This document shows, one piece after another, positions 41,089 through 49,255 of a stretch of DNA of 59,195 bases (its first letter is position 1; the number at the start of each line of letters is the position of its first letter). Origin of the DNA: Candidatus Moranbacteria bacterium GW2011_GWE2_36_40. GTDB lineage: Bacteria > Patescibacteriota > Minisyncoccia > Moranbacterales > GWC2-37-73. A program made the translations under genes and the position numbers. The stretch spans positions 1 through 59,195 of the forward strand of contig LBRX01000003.1 of NCBI GenBank assembly GCA_000991645.1. The letters are read 5' to 3'. A model generated the notes under the pieces. The model saw nothing but the letters and a program-made list of their open reading frames with translations, searched no databases and was not told where the DNA came from.

Positions 41089-41988
41089 GTATCAAAAATA
41101 ATTGTAATTATGGGGCCCACAGCCTCGGGAAAATCCGGGATTGCTATTAAACTTGCTCAAAAATTTAATGGCGAAATAATTTCAGCCGACTCAAGACAAG
41201 TTTATAGGGGGCTCAATATTGGTGCAGGCAAAATTCCAAGACAACTTACAACTATCAACTCACAACTATCAACAAAAAATACCTACTTTTCGGAAAACAT
41301 CCCGCATCATTTGATTGACGTGGCGGAGCCGATGGAAGATTATAATATTTCACATTTCAAAAAAGATGCTGAAAAAATAATTAAAGAAATTATTGGGCGA
41401 GAAAAAACCCCAATCATTTGCGGTGGCACAAATTTTTGGATTGATTCAATCACAAAAAACACAATCATACCAGAAGTCGCACCCGACGAACTGTTACGTA
41501 GCATGTTACGTAGCAAAACAACTGAGGAACTTTTTGAAGAATTAAAAAAAATTGATCCTGAGCGTGCGAAAAACATTGATGCAAAAAACCCCGTGCGCCT
41601 CATTCGCGCAATTGAAATATGCAAAGCACTTGGCACAGTTCCAAAGTTGTTTTTGCAAATTGGGATAAAGACTGAGCGAGAAGAATTGAACGCAAAAATA
41701 CAAAAACGTCTTGATGAGCGTTTTAATGAGGGCATGATTAATGAAGTGGAAAACCTGCATAAAAATGGAGTCTCATGGGAGTGGATGGAACGCATCGGCT
41801 TGGAATATCGTTGGATATCAAGATTTTTGCAAAACAAAGTTGAATTAGAAGAAATGAAAAAACTTTTATATTTTGACATCATCCACTTTGCCAAACGCCA
41901 AATGACATGGCTCAAGCGAAACAAAAACATTATCTGGCTTGAAAAATATGATGACATTGAAAAAGAAGTTGCGAGCTTCTTAGAATAA
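41077..41988 (+). CDS. miaA: tRNA dimethylallyltransferase
   Basis: Isopentenylates A37 of tRNAs reading U-starting codons. P-loop IIVIMGPTASGKSGIAIKLA (about 8-27), SADSRQVYRGLNIGAGK (about 40-56) and IPHHLIDVAEPMEDYN (about 76-91) are the family motifs; ICGGTNFWIDSI follows. 303 aa is normal. A word repeat is read in frame as QLTTINSQLSTKN (about 57-69), and a duplicated GTTACGTAGCA gives LLRSMLRSK near 148. The predicted transcript start is only 1-3 nt before the ATG, so the mRNA is probably leaderless. Works with miaB upstream. Confidence 0.95.
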   Translation: MQKQVSKIIVIMGPTASGKSGIAIKLAQKFNGEIISADSRQVYRGLNIGAGKIPRQLTTINSQLSTKNTYFSENIPHHLIDVAEPMEDYNISHFKKDAEKIIKEIIGREKTPIICGGTNFWIDSITKNTIIPEVAPDELLRSMLRSKTTEELFEELKKIDPERAKNIDAKNPVRLIRAIEICKALGTVPKLFLQIGIKTEREELNAKIQKRLDERFNEGMINEVENLHKNGVSWEWMERIGLEYRWISRFLQNKVELEEMKKLLYFDIIHFAKRQMTWLKRNKNIIWLEKYDDIEKEVASFLE

Positions 41989-41990
41989 TC

Positions 41991-42022
41991 AAGGGTCAAC
42001 GTATTTACGTTAACCCTTTTTA
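41991..42022 (+). terminator. Terminator of miaA
   Basis: AAGGGTCAACGTA and TACGTTAACCCTT form a stem with one mismatch, followed by TTTTA. Confidence 0.8.
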
Positions 42023-42036
42023 TTTCACAACATGAA

Positions 42037-42228
42037 TCAACTATGTGGCCAAAGATTTGCACGCACATCATAAGCAGCACAAGGGGTTCCATAACCTTCC
42101 TGTACATGTTTACGAACAGAACAAACAATAAACCACTGCTCTGTTTTTCTACAATCCTTAAACCCGAACTCCGGACAACATCCTGCCATAGGACAAGGTC
42201 TTTCATTTTTTTCCAATATTGTTGCCAT
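42037..42228 (-). CDS. Small cysteine-rich protein, 63 aa
   Basis: No recognised family. Six Cys are spaced as CPMAGCCPEFGFKDC...VCSV...PCAAY, which suggests a metal-binding or disulfide-stabilised mini-protein; no signal peptide is seen. Start at 42228 is supported by AAGGGG 7 nt upstream. Its leader, 42229 to about 42445, is long and contains two hairpins, one of them terminator-like, so expression may be regulated by read-through. It lies between miaA and gatB, on the minus strand. Confidence 0.55.
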   Translation of the reverse strand: MATILEKNERPCPMAGCCPEFGFKDCRKTEQWFIVCSVRKHVQEGYGTPCAAYDVRANLWPHS

Positions 42229-42480
42229 GATCAACCCCTTTCTCAGGCATCCCTGTACCCAAGTTGTTTATTTAACTCCCTTTTGTAAAGAACCGGCTAG
42301 CTCCACCCCGTCATCCGACGGGGTTGTTGACTGGATAAAATTAAAAATTTTAAAAATCAACAAAAAAAATCACCATCACTGGCGATTTTAAATCACATTA
42401 TTTGTTTCGTTTATTGAGTTTTTTTCCTGTATTATTTTATTCATTAAAACTATTATACACCCACCCTATTTTCAATACAA
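42229..42480 (-). promoter_or_regulatory. Promoter and long structured leader of the Cys-rich gene
   Basis: TTGTAT (42475-42480), 17 nt, TATAAT (42452-42457) on the minus strand. About 55 nt into the transcript, AAAATCGCC-AGTGAT-GGTGATTTTTTTT (42362-42391) is a good terminator. Next comes CCCCGTC-GGAT-GACGGGG (42307-42325), then the SD. The terminator may instead end the gatB/42532 transcript; otherwise this is an attenuator or small-RNA unit. Confidence 0.5.
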
Positions 42481-42531
42481 ATTGACTTATCCACAGGCTC
42501 AAAGTTCATCTCAATATTAGCTACTAGCTGT

Positions 42532-42930
42532 TTAGATTTCTTTATTTGTAAGATATTTATAAATAGAATTTAATTTGTTAAGCACTGGCAAGACTTCTGT
42601 CATATTGCCATACGCGGAAAGATTTTTAATGTCATCACTTATCTGATTAGCCATATCTTCTCGATCTTTAATTGGGGCAAATTCTGCAATCTTCACAAAT
42701 CCCATATATTTTTTCATATCAATACCACCAATGACCTCTTGCGCAACATTTCCTTCAATATTAACATCTGGGTTTGCAACATTAGTTCTAATTCTTTCAG
42801 TAGCTTGCATCATTACAACTTCAGGCTTAAGACCTTTTTTTGCTAGCGCTTCTTTTTCTGCTGGAGTAAGAGAAACTTGCCCCTTTTTATATTCATGCAA
42901 ACCTTTTCCTTCTGATAATTTTTCGAACAT
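42532..42930 (-). CDS. Hypothetical protein, 132 aa
   Basis: No recognised family. A soluble, mostly helical protein with the segment LTPAEKEALAKKGLKPEV near residue 21 and ISDDIKNLSAYGNMTEVLP near the end. No signal peptide or metal motif. It follows gatB with an 18-nt gap on the same strand and is probably cotranscribed. Role unknown; the position gives no firm link to amidotransferase function. Confidence 0.6.
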   Translation of the reverse strand: MFEKLSEGKGLHEYKKGQVSLTPAEKEALAKKGLKPEVVMMQATERIRTNVANPDVNIEGNVAQEVIGGIDMKKYMGFVKIAEFAPIKDREDMANQISDDIKNLSAYGNMTEVLPVLNKLNSIYKYLTNKEI

Positions 42931-42948
42931 ATTTTTTTAATTTAATAA

Positions 42949-44433
42949 TTACTGTAATTTTTTTTGTAATAAATCCATTATAATTTGAGGATTAGCCTTA
43001 CCTTTTGTTTCTTTCATGACTTGCCCCATCAAAAATTTCAAAGCATTTTCCTTTCCTGCCTTGTAATCTAACACAGATTTTTCATTAGCGCCAAGCACAC
43101 TTTCCACAGCCTCTTCCAATTGAGAACTATCATTCATTTGTCCAAGATTTTTTTCGGAAATTATTTGCGATGGATCGCCACCAGTATGATACATTTCCTT
43201 CAAAACAATTTGTGCAGCAGAAGAATTTATTTTTCCATCCGCCACTATTCCAACAAACTCAGCATAATTTTCAGCTGAAATTTTAAGGTCGCGAACATCA
43301 TGATTATTTTCTGCCAAATGCTTGCGAACTTCTGAAATAATATAATTCACCGCCAATTTAATCACTTTTTCTTCAGTTGCCTCAATTTCATGTGAAGAAA
43401 TTTTTTCTTTAATTTCACTAATAACATTTTCAAAATACTCAGCCAAATCAGCCTGAGCAGTCAAAACCAAAATATCATCAATTTTTAATCCATATTCTTC
43501 GGCAAATCTTTTTTCCTTGGCAGCTGGAAGTTCCGGCAATTTGCAGCGCAAGTTTTCAACATACTCAGCAGTGAATTCCATTGGTGGAATATCCGGTTCT
43601 GGAAAATATCTGTAATCATGTGCTGATTCTTTTTTTCTTTGTGAAACTGTCACATTTTTCACACTATCCCAACCTCGAGTTTCTTGAATGATTTCTTCGC
43701 CATTTTCCAAAGCTTCAGTTTGACGCTCAATTTCATAGTTAATAGCCTTTTCCACAAACCTGAAAGAGTTGATATTTTTAACTTCTACTTTAGTACCACT
43801 TAATTTTGGCTCACCCTCCTTATGTAACGAAAGATTAACTTCGCAGCGCATATTACCTTTTTCCATATCCGCATCAGAAATTCCCAAATAGCGGCAAATT
43901 TGTTGAAGTCTGGTGCAAAATATCCGAGCTTGCTCCCCATTTTCGATGTCAGGTTCCGTCACAAGCTCCATTAATGGCACTCCAGCGCGATTATAGTCCA
44001 CCAGAGTATAATCAGCACCCTCAGGATGAATCAGCTTTCCCGTGTCCTCCTCGAGATGAATTCGCGTCACTCCAATGTGCTTTTCCTCCCCATCAGAGGT
44101 TTGAATATCCATATGCCCCAGCCCGCAAAGTGGTTGGTCATATTGTGAAATTTGATAGCCTTTTGGAAGATCTGGATAAAAATAGTTTTTGCGGTCAAAC
44201 TTAGACTTCAAATTAAGCTCGCAATTCAAAGCCAAGCCTGCCAACTGTACAAACTCAATCGCCTGCTGGTTTGGCACTGGCAAAGTTCCCGGCTGCGCTG
44301 TGCAAACTGGGCAAATATGAATATTTGGCTGCTTCTCATGTCCAAGTCCATTTTTGGAGTTACAAAACATCTTAGAGTGAGTTTTGAGCTCCACGTGGAC
44401 TTCCATACCGATAACTGGGATATATTTTGTCAT
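42949..44433 (-). CDS. gatB: Aspartyl/glutamyl-tRNA amidotransferase subunit B
   Basis: Kinase/tRNA-binding subunit of GatCAB, which converts misacylated Glu-tRNA-Gln or Asp-tRNA-Asn. It starts MTKYIPVIGMEVHVELKTHS (ATG at 44433; the longer frame adds no conserved residues). KMFCNSKNG and ICPVCTAQPGTLPVPN carry the zinc-type cysteines; DLPKGYQISQYDQPL and LEEDTGKLIH are signatures. The YqeY-like C-terminal tail ends GQVMKETKGKANPQIIMDLL. 494 aa is usual. gatA and gatC are not adjacent. It follows a CYTH gene with an 11-nt gap. Confidence 0.96.
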   Translation of the reverse strand: MTKYIPVIGMEVHVELKTHSKMFCNSKNGLGHEKQPNIHICPVCTAQPGTLPVPNQQAIEFVQLAGLALNCELNLKSKFDRKNYFYPDLPKGYQISQYDQPLCGLGHMDIQTSDGEEKHIGVTRIHLEEDTGKLIHPEGADYTLVDYNRAGVPLMELVTEPDIENGEQARIFCTRLQQICRYLGISDADMEKGNMRCEVNLSLHKEGEPKLSGTKVEVKNINSFRFVEKAINYEIERQTEALENGEEIIQETRGWDSVKNVTVSQRKKESAHDYRYFPEPDIPPMEFTAEYVENLRCKLPELPAAKEKRFAEEYGLKIDDILVLTAQADLAEYFENVISEIKEKISSHEIEATEEKVIKLAVNYIISEVRKHLAENNHDVRDLKISAENYAEFVGIVADGKINSSAAQIVLKEMYHTGGDPSQIISEKNLGQMNDSSQLEEAVESVLGANEKSVLDYKAGKENALKFLMGQVMKETKGKANPQIIMDLLQKKLQ

Positions 44434-44444
44434 ATGATTTTTTA

Positions 44445-44981
44445 TTAAACTATTTTTTTCCAATTCTTTTTATAATATTCAAATTTTTTCTCAAATTCAT
44501 CTTTTTTCGTTTCTTCTATTTTTAAGAATTCCATTTTAGCTCTAAGCATATTGATGGTTTTTTCTTTCTCCATTTCTTTGCACATCTTTTCTAATTCTAT
44601 TATGCGACCATATCCCTTTGTGTCATCCAGCATCACACTTATTCCTTTCCATAAAAAAGTATTTCTCTTGCGAAACCATTTTATCTTAACTTCATAACCC
44701 AAAGATTCAAACAATTTCTCCGCATTTTCAAATTCTTTCAAATCAAATTTAACCTCGATCTCCTCCCGACAATCAGCATGCATCTTTCCCTTTTTGAGCC
44801 ATATTTTTGCAGATTTATCACTTTTTTGAATTCTCAAATCCTGCTCTCCAGAAAAATAATATGAGATTTGATTTTCCTTACCCAAGAATTTTCCTTCTTT
44901 TTTGAAAAATTTCAACAGGGTTTTATATTGTTCTTCTGTAATCAGACTCCTTATTTCAGTTTCTATATTTTTTTGCTCCAT
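44445..44981 (-). CDS. CYTH-domain protein, 178 aa
   Basis: Triphosphate tunnel fold. The N-terminal ExExK motif appears as ETEIRSL (about 7-13). REEIEVKFDL, EVKIKWFRKRNTF and VMLDDTKGYGRIIELEK supply the alternating charged tunnel residues. Family members act as adenylate cyclase IV, thiamine triphosphatase or inorganic triphosphatase; which applies cannot be told. The Arg in place of Lys in the signature is a mild deviation. It lies between dut and gatB on the same strand with short gaps, so one transcript is likely. Confidence 0.75.
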   Translation of the reverse strand: MEQKNIETEIRSLITEEQYKTLLKFFKKEGKFLGKENQISYYFSGEQDLRIQKSDKSAKIWLKKGKMHADCREEIEVKFDLKEFENAEKLFESLGYEVKIKWFRKRNTFLWKGISVMLDDTKGYGRIIELEKMCKEMEKEKTINMLRAKMEFLKIEETKKDEFEKKFEYYKKNWKKIV

Positions 44982-44999
44982 ATGCTTTTGTTAATTTTT

Positions 45000-45425
45000 T
45001 TAGCGTAATCCCGTACTTCCAAACCCTCCATCTCCCCTGTTTGTTTCTTCCAATTCTTCCACTTGCTCAATTTCTGGAGTTTCAACTTTCTGAAAAATAA
45101 CTTGTGCAATTTTTTGACCTTTTTCTATTTTAAAATCTTCTTTTCCTAAGTTTACCAGCCCAACCAAATATTCGCCAGTGTAATTACTATCAATAACCCC
45201 GCCCAATGTTTTTATTCCAAACTTATGTGATGGACCGCTTTTATCCCAAATGAGTGCTGCATATCCATCTGGAATTTTTATTGCAATCCCAGTAGGACAA
45301 GAAATTCTCTCTCCTGATTTCAATATTAATTCAATAACAGAATATAAATCCATCCCAACATCTCCAGCTAGCGCAAACTGCGGAATTTTAGCATCTGGAT
45401 TAAGTTTTTTTATCTGAATTTTCAT
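45000..45425 (-). CDS. dut: dUTP diphosphatase
   Basis: Trimeric dUTPase: dUTP to dUMP and pyrophosphate. All five motifs are visible: DVGMDLYS (I, about 22-29), DKSGPSHKFG (II, about 61-70), GGVIDSNYTGEY (III, about 75-86), KIAQVIF (IV, about 104-110) and RGDGGFGSTG (V, about 130-139). 141 aa is normal. Its ATG touches the end of folA (shared position 45425), so the two are translationally coupled; together with divergent thyA they form a dTMP-synthesis set. Confidence 0.97.
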   Translation of the reverse strand: MKIQIKKLNPDAKIPQFALAGDVGMDLYSVIELILKSGERISCPTGIAIKIPDGYAALIWDKSGPSHKFGIKTLGGVIDSNYTGEYLVGLVNLGKEDFKIEKGQKIAQVIFQKVETPEIEQVEELEETNRGDGGFGSTGLR

Positions 45426-45910
45426 TATTTCTCTAATTCTAAAAATTTATATTTAAAATCTCCCTCACTACCTTCGCGCTTAGAAATTATTTTTTTAAAT
45501 TCATCATATTCAGGAAAAAATACATCAGCTTCAAAATTCCCCTCAATAACCGTCAAATACAATTTGTCAGCCATGCCTATTGTTTGTGCATACACGCTCC
45601 CGCCACCGCAAATAAAAATTTCTTCCTTTTCAATCTCGCGCGCTTTTGCAAAAACTTCATCAAAAGTTCTAGCCATGATAACACCCTCGATATTACATTC
45701 TGGGTCATTAGACAAAACAATAGTCGTGCGATTTGGAAGTGGTTTTCCGATTGATTCAAAAGTTTTCTGCCCCATCACAATCACATGACCAGAAGTTTTT
45801 TCCTTGAAAAATTTAAAGTCTTCTTTGATATGCCAAAGCAGCTGATTGTTTTTTCCAATCGCCCGATTCTCCGCTATGGCGCAAATGATGCTGATTTTTG
45901 GATTATACAT
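45425..45910 (-). CDS. folA: Dihydrofolate reductase
   Basis: Regenerates tetrahydrofolate after thymidylate synthesis. ISIICAIAENRAIGKNNQLL (about 6-25) with LWHIKEDFKFFK carries the active-site loop, the acidic residue being in HIKED. VIVMGQKTFESIGKPLPNRT is the NADPH-binding motif and IFICGGGSVYAQ the second glycine motif. 161 aa is typical. Divergent from thyA and overlapping dut by one base, which fits the dut-folA/thyA functional group. Confidence 0.95.
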   Translation of the reverse strand: MYNPKISIICAIAENRAIGKNNQLLWHIKEDFKFFKEKTSGHVIVMGQKTFESIGKPLPNRTTIVLSNDPECNIEGVIMARTFDEVFAKAREIEKEEIFICGGGSVYAQTIGMADKLYLTVIEGNFEADVFFPEYDEFKKIISKREGSEGDFKYKFLELEK

Positions 45911-45990
45911 TGCTCCAAGATTTATTACTTTTTAGTATATATATGATAACACACAAGAATAATGGTGGCAAAAATATTTTCACAACCCTA

Positions 45991-46020
45991 TTGGCGCATT
46001 TTTAAATAGTTTTGTATAAT
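45991..46020 (+). promoter_or_regulatory. Promoter of thyA
   Basis: TTGGCG (45991-45996), 18-nt spacer, TATAAT (46015-46020); thyA starts 34 nt later. Confidence 0.5.
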
Positions 46021-46053
46021 AAAATAACTTAAATAATTGGCTTAAATCACACG

Positions 46054-46980
46054 ATGCTTATGTTTCAAGACACAGCAAAAATGAAGCCTGTCAGTGAGCG
46101 AACTCCTGACAATCAATATAAAGACCTCTTAAAAAGAATCAAGGCAGAGGGTGTTGGCATGGAAACTCAACAAGAAACAGATGCAATTTCAGTGACTGGT
46201 GCCACCATGCGTTTCAAATTGGAAAATGGCTTCCCAATGCTTATGGAGCGAAACATGGCTCCAAACATTCAACCAGAGACTATTTGGAAACAAGCTATTG
46301 GAGAAATTATCGGCTTTGCCAATGGAGCACGAACTCTTGAGCAACTAGCAAGTTATGGATGTTATTGGTGGACTCCCTGGGGCACAGAAGAAAAATGTAA
46401 GAAACGAGGTCTTGAAACTGGAGACCTTGGACCAGGATCTTATGGTGCAGCTTTTCATGACTTCCCTACAGCTGACGGCGGAACATATAATCAATTTCAA
46501 AATATCATCGAACAAATTAAGGAGTTTCCACATCTGCGCACACATTTTATCACACCCTGGATTCCACAATATACGATTCGTGGAACTGGCAAAACGCAAA
46601 AGGTTGTCGTGTGTCCATGTCATGGCTGGATTCATCTGCGAGTGCTTGATGGCAAGTTAACCCTGCACATGTTTCAACGCTCTGGCGATGTGCCAATCGG
46701 TGTGCCTTCAAACATGGTGCAATATGCGGCGCTGACTATGATGATTGCACAAGCGACAGGACTAACACCATATGAATATGTTCATACCATCTCTGATGCG
46801 CACATCTACGTTGACCAAATGGATGCAGTTGATAAAATGTTGGAGCGCGAATCAAGGCCATATCCAACCATGAAACTTAATACTGACAAAACTGATTTTT
46901 TTACCTTCACTAAAGACGACTTTGAACTTTCTGATTATGATCCCCATCCAGGAATCAAAGGGATTGCAGTGGCTGTTTAA
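46054..46980 (+). CDS. thyA: Thymidylate synthase
   Basis: Converts dUMP to dTMP with methylene-tetrahydrofolate. VVCPCHGWIHLRVLDGKLTL contains the catalytic Cys (CPCH); MFQRSGDVPIGVPSNMVQYA has the Arg/Ser/Asp phosphate- and base-binding residues and the Asn (SNMVQY) that selects dUMP over dCMP. HTISDAHIYVDQ is the C-terminal His/Tyr motif. 308 aa. Divergent from ThyA of model bacteria in the N-terminal half but with a complete active site. Followed 11 nt later by a HIT-family gene; next to dut and folA. Confidence 0.93.
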   Translation: MLMFQDTAKMKPVSERTPDNQYKDLLKRIKAEGVGMETQQETDAISVTGATMRFKLENGFPMLMERNMAPNIQPETIWKQAIGEIIGFANGARTLEQLASYGCYWWTPWGTEEKCKKRGLETGDLGPGSYGAAFHDFPTADGGTYNQFQNIIEQIKEFPHLRTHFITPWIPQYTIRGTGKTQKVVVCPCHGWIHLRVLDGKLTLHMFQRSGDVPIGVPSNMVQYAALTMMIAQATGLTPYEYVHTISDAHIYVDQMDAVDKMLERESRPYPTMKLNTDKTDFFTFTKDDFELSDYDPHPGIKGIAVAV

Positions 46981-46991
46981 TTTTAAAAAAT

Positions 46992-47453
46992 ATGACCGAA
47001 GAAAAAAAAACATTCGTAAATCTCAAACATGCTCGCACGCAAGAGCAAATTGATGTCATGACTCAAATTGAAAAAGATGGAGTCTGTCCTTTTTGCATGG
47101 AAAATTTTCTCAAATATCACCCCAAGCCAATTCTGGATGAAAATGAAAATTGGGTTGTCACTGAAAATATGAGTCCCTATGAAGGCACCGTGCATCATTT
47201 TCTTTTCGTCTGCAAAAGACATTTCACTATGCCAAATGGAATGAAAGATGAAGAAAAGAAGAGTCTTTTTGATTTAATCAATGTGATGATTTCAAAAAAT
47301 GAAATCATTGGGGGATCAATTCTAATTCGCTTTGGAGACATGGACTACAATGGAGCCAGTGTGGATCATTTCCACGCCCATTTGATTGTCGGCGAAACCA
47401 ATGATGGACAACGTGAAAAAATCAAGGTTAAAGTCGGATTTCAAAAAGCCTAG
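46992..47453 (+). CDS. HIT-family protein, 153 aa
   Basis: VDHFHAHLIVG (about 128-138) is the histidine triad HxHxHxx, catalytic in nucleotide hydrolases and transferases of this superfamily. CPFCMENF (about 32-39) is the N-terminal zinc-type pair often present. The region between has TVHHFLFVCKRHF, equivalent to the GH.L.vPkrH segment. It directly follows thyA (11-nt gap), so is probably cotranscribed; substrate unknown. It is the first of three HIT-superfamily genes within 2.7 kb. A terminator follows. Confidence 0.85.
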   Translation: MTEEKKTFVNLKHARTQEQIDVMTQIEKDGVCPFCMENFLKYHPKPILDENENWVVTENMSPYEGTVHHFLFVCKRHFTMPNGMKDEEKKSLFDLINVMISKNEIIGGSILIRFGDMDYNGASVDHFHAHLIVGETNDGQREKIKVKVGFQKA

Positions 47454-47479
47454 CCATGACTATAATATTTAAAACTTCA

Positions 47480-47504
47480 AAAAAGCGCATCCAACGCTTT
47501 TTTC
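47480..47504 (+). terminator. Terminator after the first HIT gene
   Basis: AAAAGCG-CATCCAA-CGCTTTTTT; a short stem with a T-run. Confidence 0.7.
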
Positions 47505-47514
47505 TTTGCGAGGG

Positions 47515-47542
47515 TTGACTTTTTGCAAATTTTTGCTACAAT
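47515..47542 (+). promoter_or_regulatory. Promoter of the 47631 gene
   Basis: TTGACT (47515-47520), 16-nt spacer, TACAAT (47537-47542). The leader to the ATG is about 80 nt and contains GCGCTTAAATGCGC before the SD. Confidence 0.7.
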
Positions 47543-47630
47543 AACGCTTCCAGCAACTTACCAAACAAATGCCACAAAAAGAGCATTTCATACCACTAAC
47601 AGCGCTTAAATGCGCAAAAAGGAGAAGGAG

Positions 47631-48059
47631 ATGAACAGATTCTTTGCGATATTTAAAAATGTTGACGAATCATCACTAAAGGCATGCGAAATAACCTCTT
47701 TGGTAGACTGCATTTTGGCAATGGTTCACACTATCATTCCTGCGGTGGTCGAAGCAACTATCTATAACAATGAGACGACCATTGCACATTTTGACGCCAT
47801 TACAGGAATTCTAGCGCTTAACAAAGATTATGATTTAAAGATCCACTATATAAATCCAAACACACAAGAGCCAGTAGTGGAGCTCTGGTTTAATTCGAAA
47901 GATAAATCAGTTGGTACGATTTATTGTTCCAATGATGTTGTAAGTGAAATGTGTAGTGACGCCCTTCCAATGGTTTATTTTGAAAAAATCAAGATTGGCC
48001 GAAATTATTTCGAGAATGCCAGGGAAAATATTTTCATGCTTCCTCCATCCTCATCATAA
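47631..48059 (+). CDS. Orphan protein, 142 aa
   Basis: No recognised family. A soluble alpha/beta protein: an N-terminal helix (SLKACEITSLVDCILAMVHT), strands in the middle and a Pro/Ser end. The start at 47631 is supported by AAGGAGAAGGAG just upstream; the longer frame to 47610 would include the SD. Its leader word GCGCTTAAATGCGC, then AAAAAGGAG, is repeated before the next gene at 48123, so the two may share post-transcriptional control or derive from one cassette type. Function unknown. Confidence 0.6.
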   Translation: MNRFFAIFKNVDESSLKACEITSLVDCILAMVHTIIPAVVEATIYNNETTIAHFDAITGILALNKDYDLKIHYINPNTQEPVVELWFNSKDKSVGTIYCSNDVVSEMCSDALPMVYFEKIKIGRNYFENARENIFMLPPSSS

Positions 48060-48122
48060 ACAGGAGGAATTTACTTCACAAAATAACAATGCGCTTGAAT
48101 GCGCATAAAAAAGGAGAGGAAA

Positions 48123-49190
48123 ATGGCAGACAATAATTTATATCGACCAGACAGAGGCAGAAGCGCAGCGCAAACAAAAGAGATGGTAGACGCAGAAAAA
48201 GCTGGCAGATGTGTTTTTTGTCAGATTGACTTCAAGAAGAATAAGCCTCTCAATAAAAAAGGAGAGGTTGACTTAACCGGATCAGACTGGAAACGTTGGT
48301 GGGTTTGGGAAAATCCTTATCCACAAGAACACCAGAAGCACATTATGTTTGTACTGAAAAGGCACGTGCCTGGAATAAAGTTTTATGAGCTTTACATGAC
48401 GGAATGGATGGAGCTTATCCGCATCATATTGTGGACAGTTTTATTCTTCGGTTTCAAGGGCTTCGGATTTGTATTCAGAGGTGGCGATACAGAATTTAAC
48501 GCTGGTTCAATTCCTGGACATTTCCATGCACAAATTCAAGCACCTGATGGAACTGGTCCAGTCAAGGCAACTTTTTTCAAGGACATGAGCCCAGAAGAAC
48601 AAGCTCGCCGAGCCAATCGTTCAATTTACAGCAAAAAAAATCTTGAATGCGTTGAAGGATATATCGTCTACAATGAATTTAACCAGGTTTTGCGAGAAAA
48701 CTTCCGATGGGGCAATCCCAGTATTGAAGATCATGTATTTGTTCACACAAAGGAAGCTCTTGGCTGGATTTATGCGGCACTAAAAGAATGGGGCGAGTTA
48801 TCCAATCTTGCTTGCTTCGTGAAGCAAGCAACATGGACCGCTAGTGGAGCAATAACACTTAGCAGTCAAACACAATTTTTCCACACACTATTCATGGAAA
48901 AAGCTATTCAAATCACAGAAGAATCCCTTTTAAAATACAAAACCCTGGAGGGAGTATCTTTTCAGGATGAAAATGGATATTTTCTGAACTCTGATTTTAA
49001 TTGGAGCGAAAATGATCCATACTATTTTCACTGGCACGCAGAAAGATACGTAGAAGAAGCATTATATTTACTCGGCAAACATCAGATAAAAACCGAATGC
49101 TGGTATGTGCGCAAAAACATGCCTCCCTCAGAAACAAAATGTGACTCCCTCAACTGGATCGATGACCGTGAGGAATTTGAAATCGGCTGA
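48123..49190 (+). CDS. GalT/HIT-like protein with extra C-terminal domain, 355 aa
   Basis: Residues 1-165 are HIT-superfamily: CVFCQIDF zinc-type pair (about 28-35), HIMFVLKRHVPG, and PGHFHAQIQAP (about 128-138), in which the third His of the triad is Gln, as in galactose-1-phosphate uridylyltransferase (HxHxQ). This suggests nucleotidyl transfer rather than hydrolysis. Residues 170-355 form a second domain I do not recognise (ECVEGYIVYNEFNQVLREN; YYFHWHAERYVEEALYLL), possibly another HIT-fold half with HWHAER. Strong SD; own terminator. Overall similar in arrangement to a two-half GalT. Confidence 0.65.
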   Translation: MADNNLYRPDRGRSAAQTKEMVDAEKAGRCVFCQIDFKKNKPLNKKGEVDLTGSDWKRWWVWENPYPQEHQKHIMFVLKRHVPGIKFYELYMTEWMELIRIILWTVLFFGFKGFGFVFRGGDTEFNAGSIPGHFHAQIQAPDGTGPVKATFFKDMSPEEQARRANRSIYSKKNLECVEGYIVYNEFNQVLRENFRWGNPSIEDHVFVHTKEALGWIYAALKEWGELSNLACFVKQATWTASGAITLSSQTQFFHTLFMEKAIQITEESLLKYKTLEGVSFQDENGYFLNSDFNWSENDPYYFHWHAERYVEEALYLLGKHQIKTECWYVRKNMPPSETKCDSLNWIDDREEFEIG

Positions 49191-49201
49191 TTCATAGCCA
49201 A

Positions 49202-49245
49202 ACAGAGACCCGACGAACTTAAAAAGTTTGCCGGGTCTGTTTTTA
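49202..49245 (+). terminator. Terminator of the 48123 gene
   Basis: ACAGAGACCCG and CGGGTCTGT with an inner AACTT/AAGTT pair, followed by TTTTTA. Confidence 0.8.
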
Positions 49246-49255
49246 TTCAAAAATT

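Noticed and set aside
42079..42275. Plus-strand ORF opposite the small Cys-rich gene
   Set aside because: No SD on that strand; the minus-strand frame has an SD and a promoter.
46054..46980. ThyA homologue as a dCMP or dUMP hydroxymethylase of hypermodified DNA
   Set aside because: The dUMP-selecting Asn is present (SNMVQY) and dut/folA are adjacent, so ordinary thymidylate synthase is simpler.
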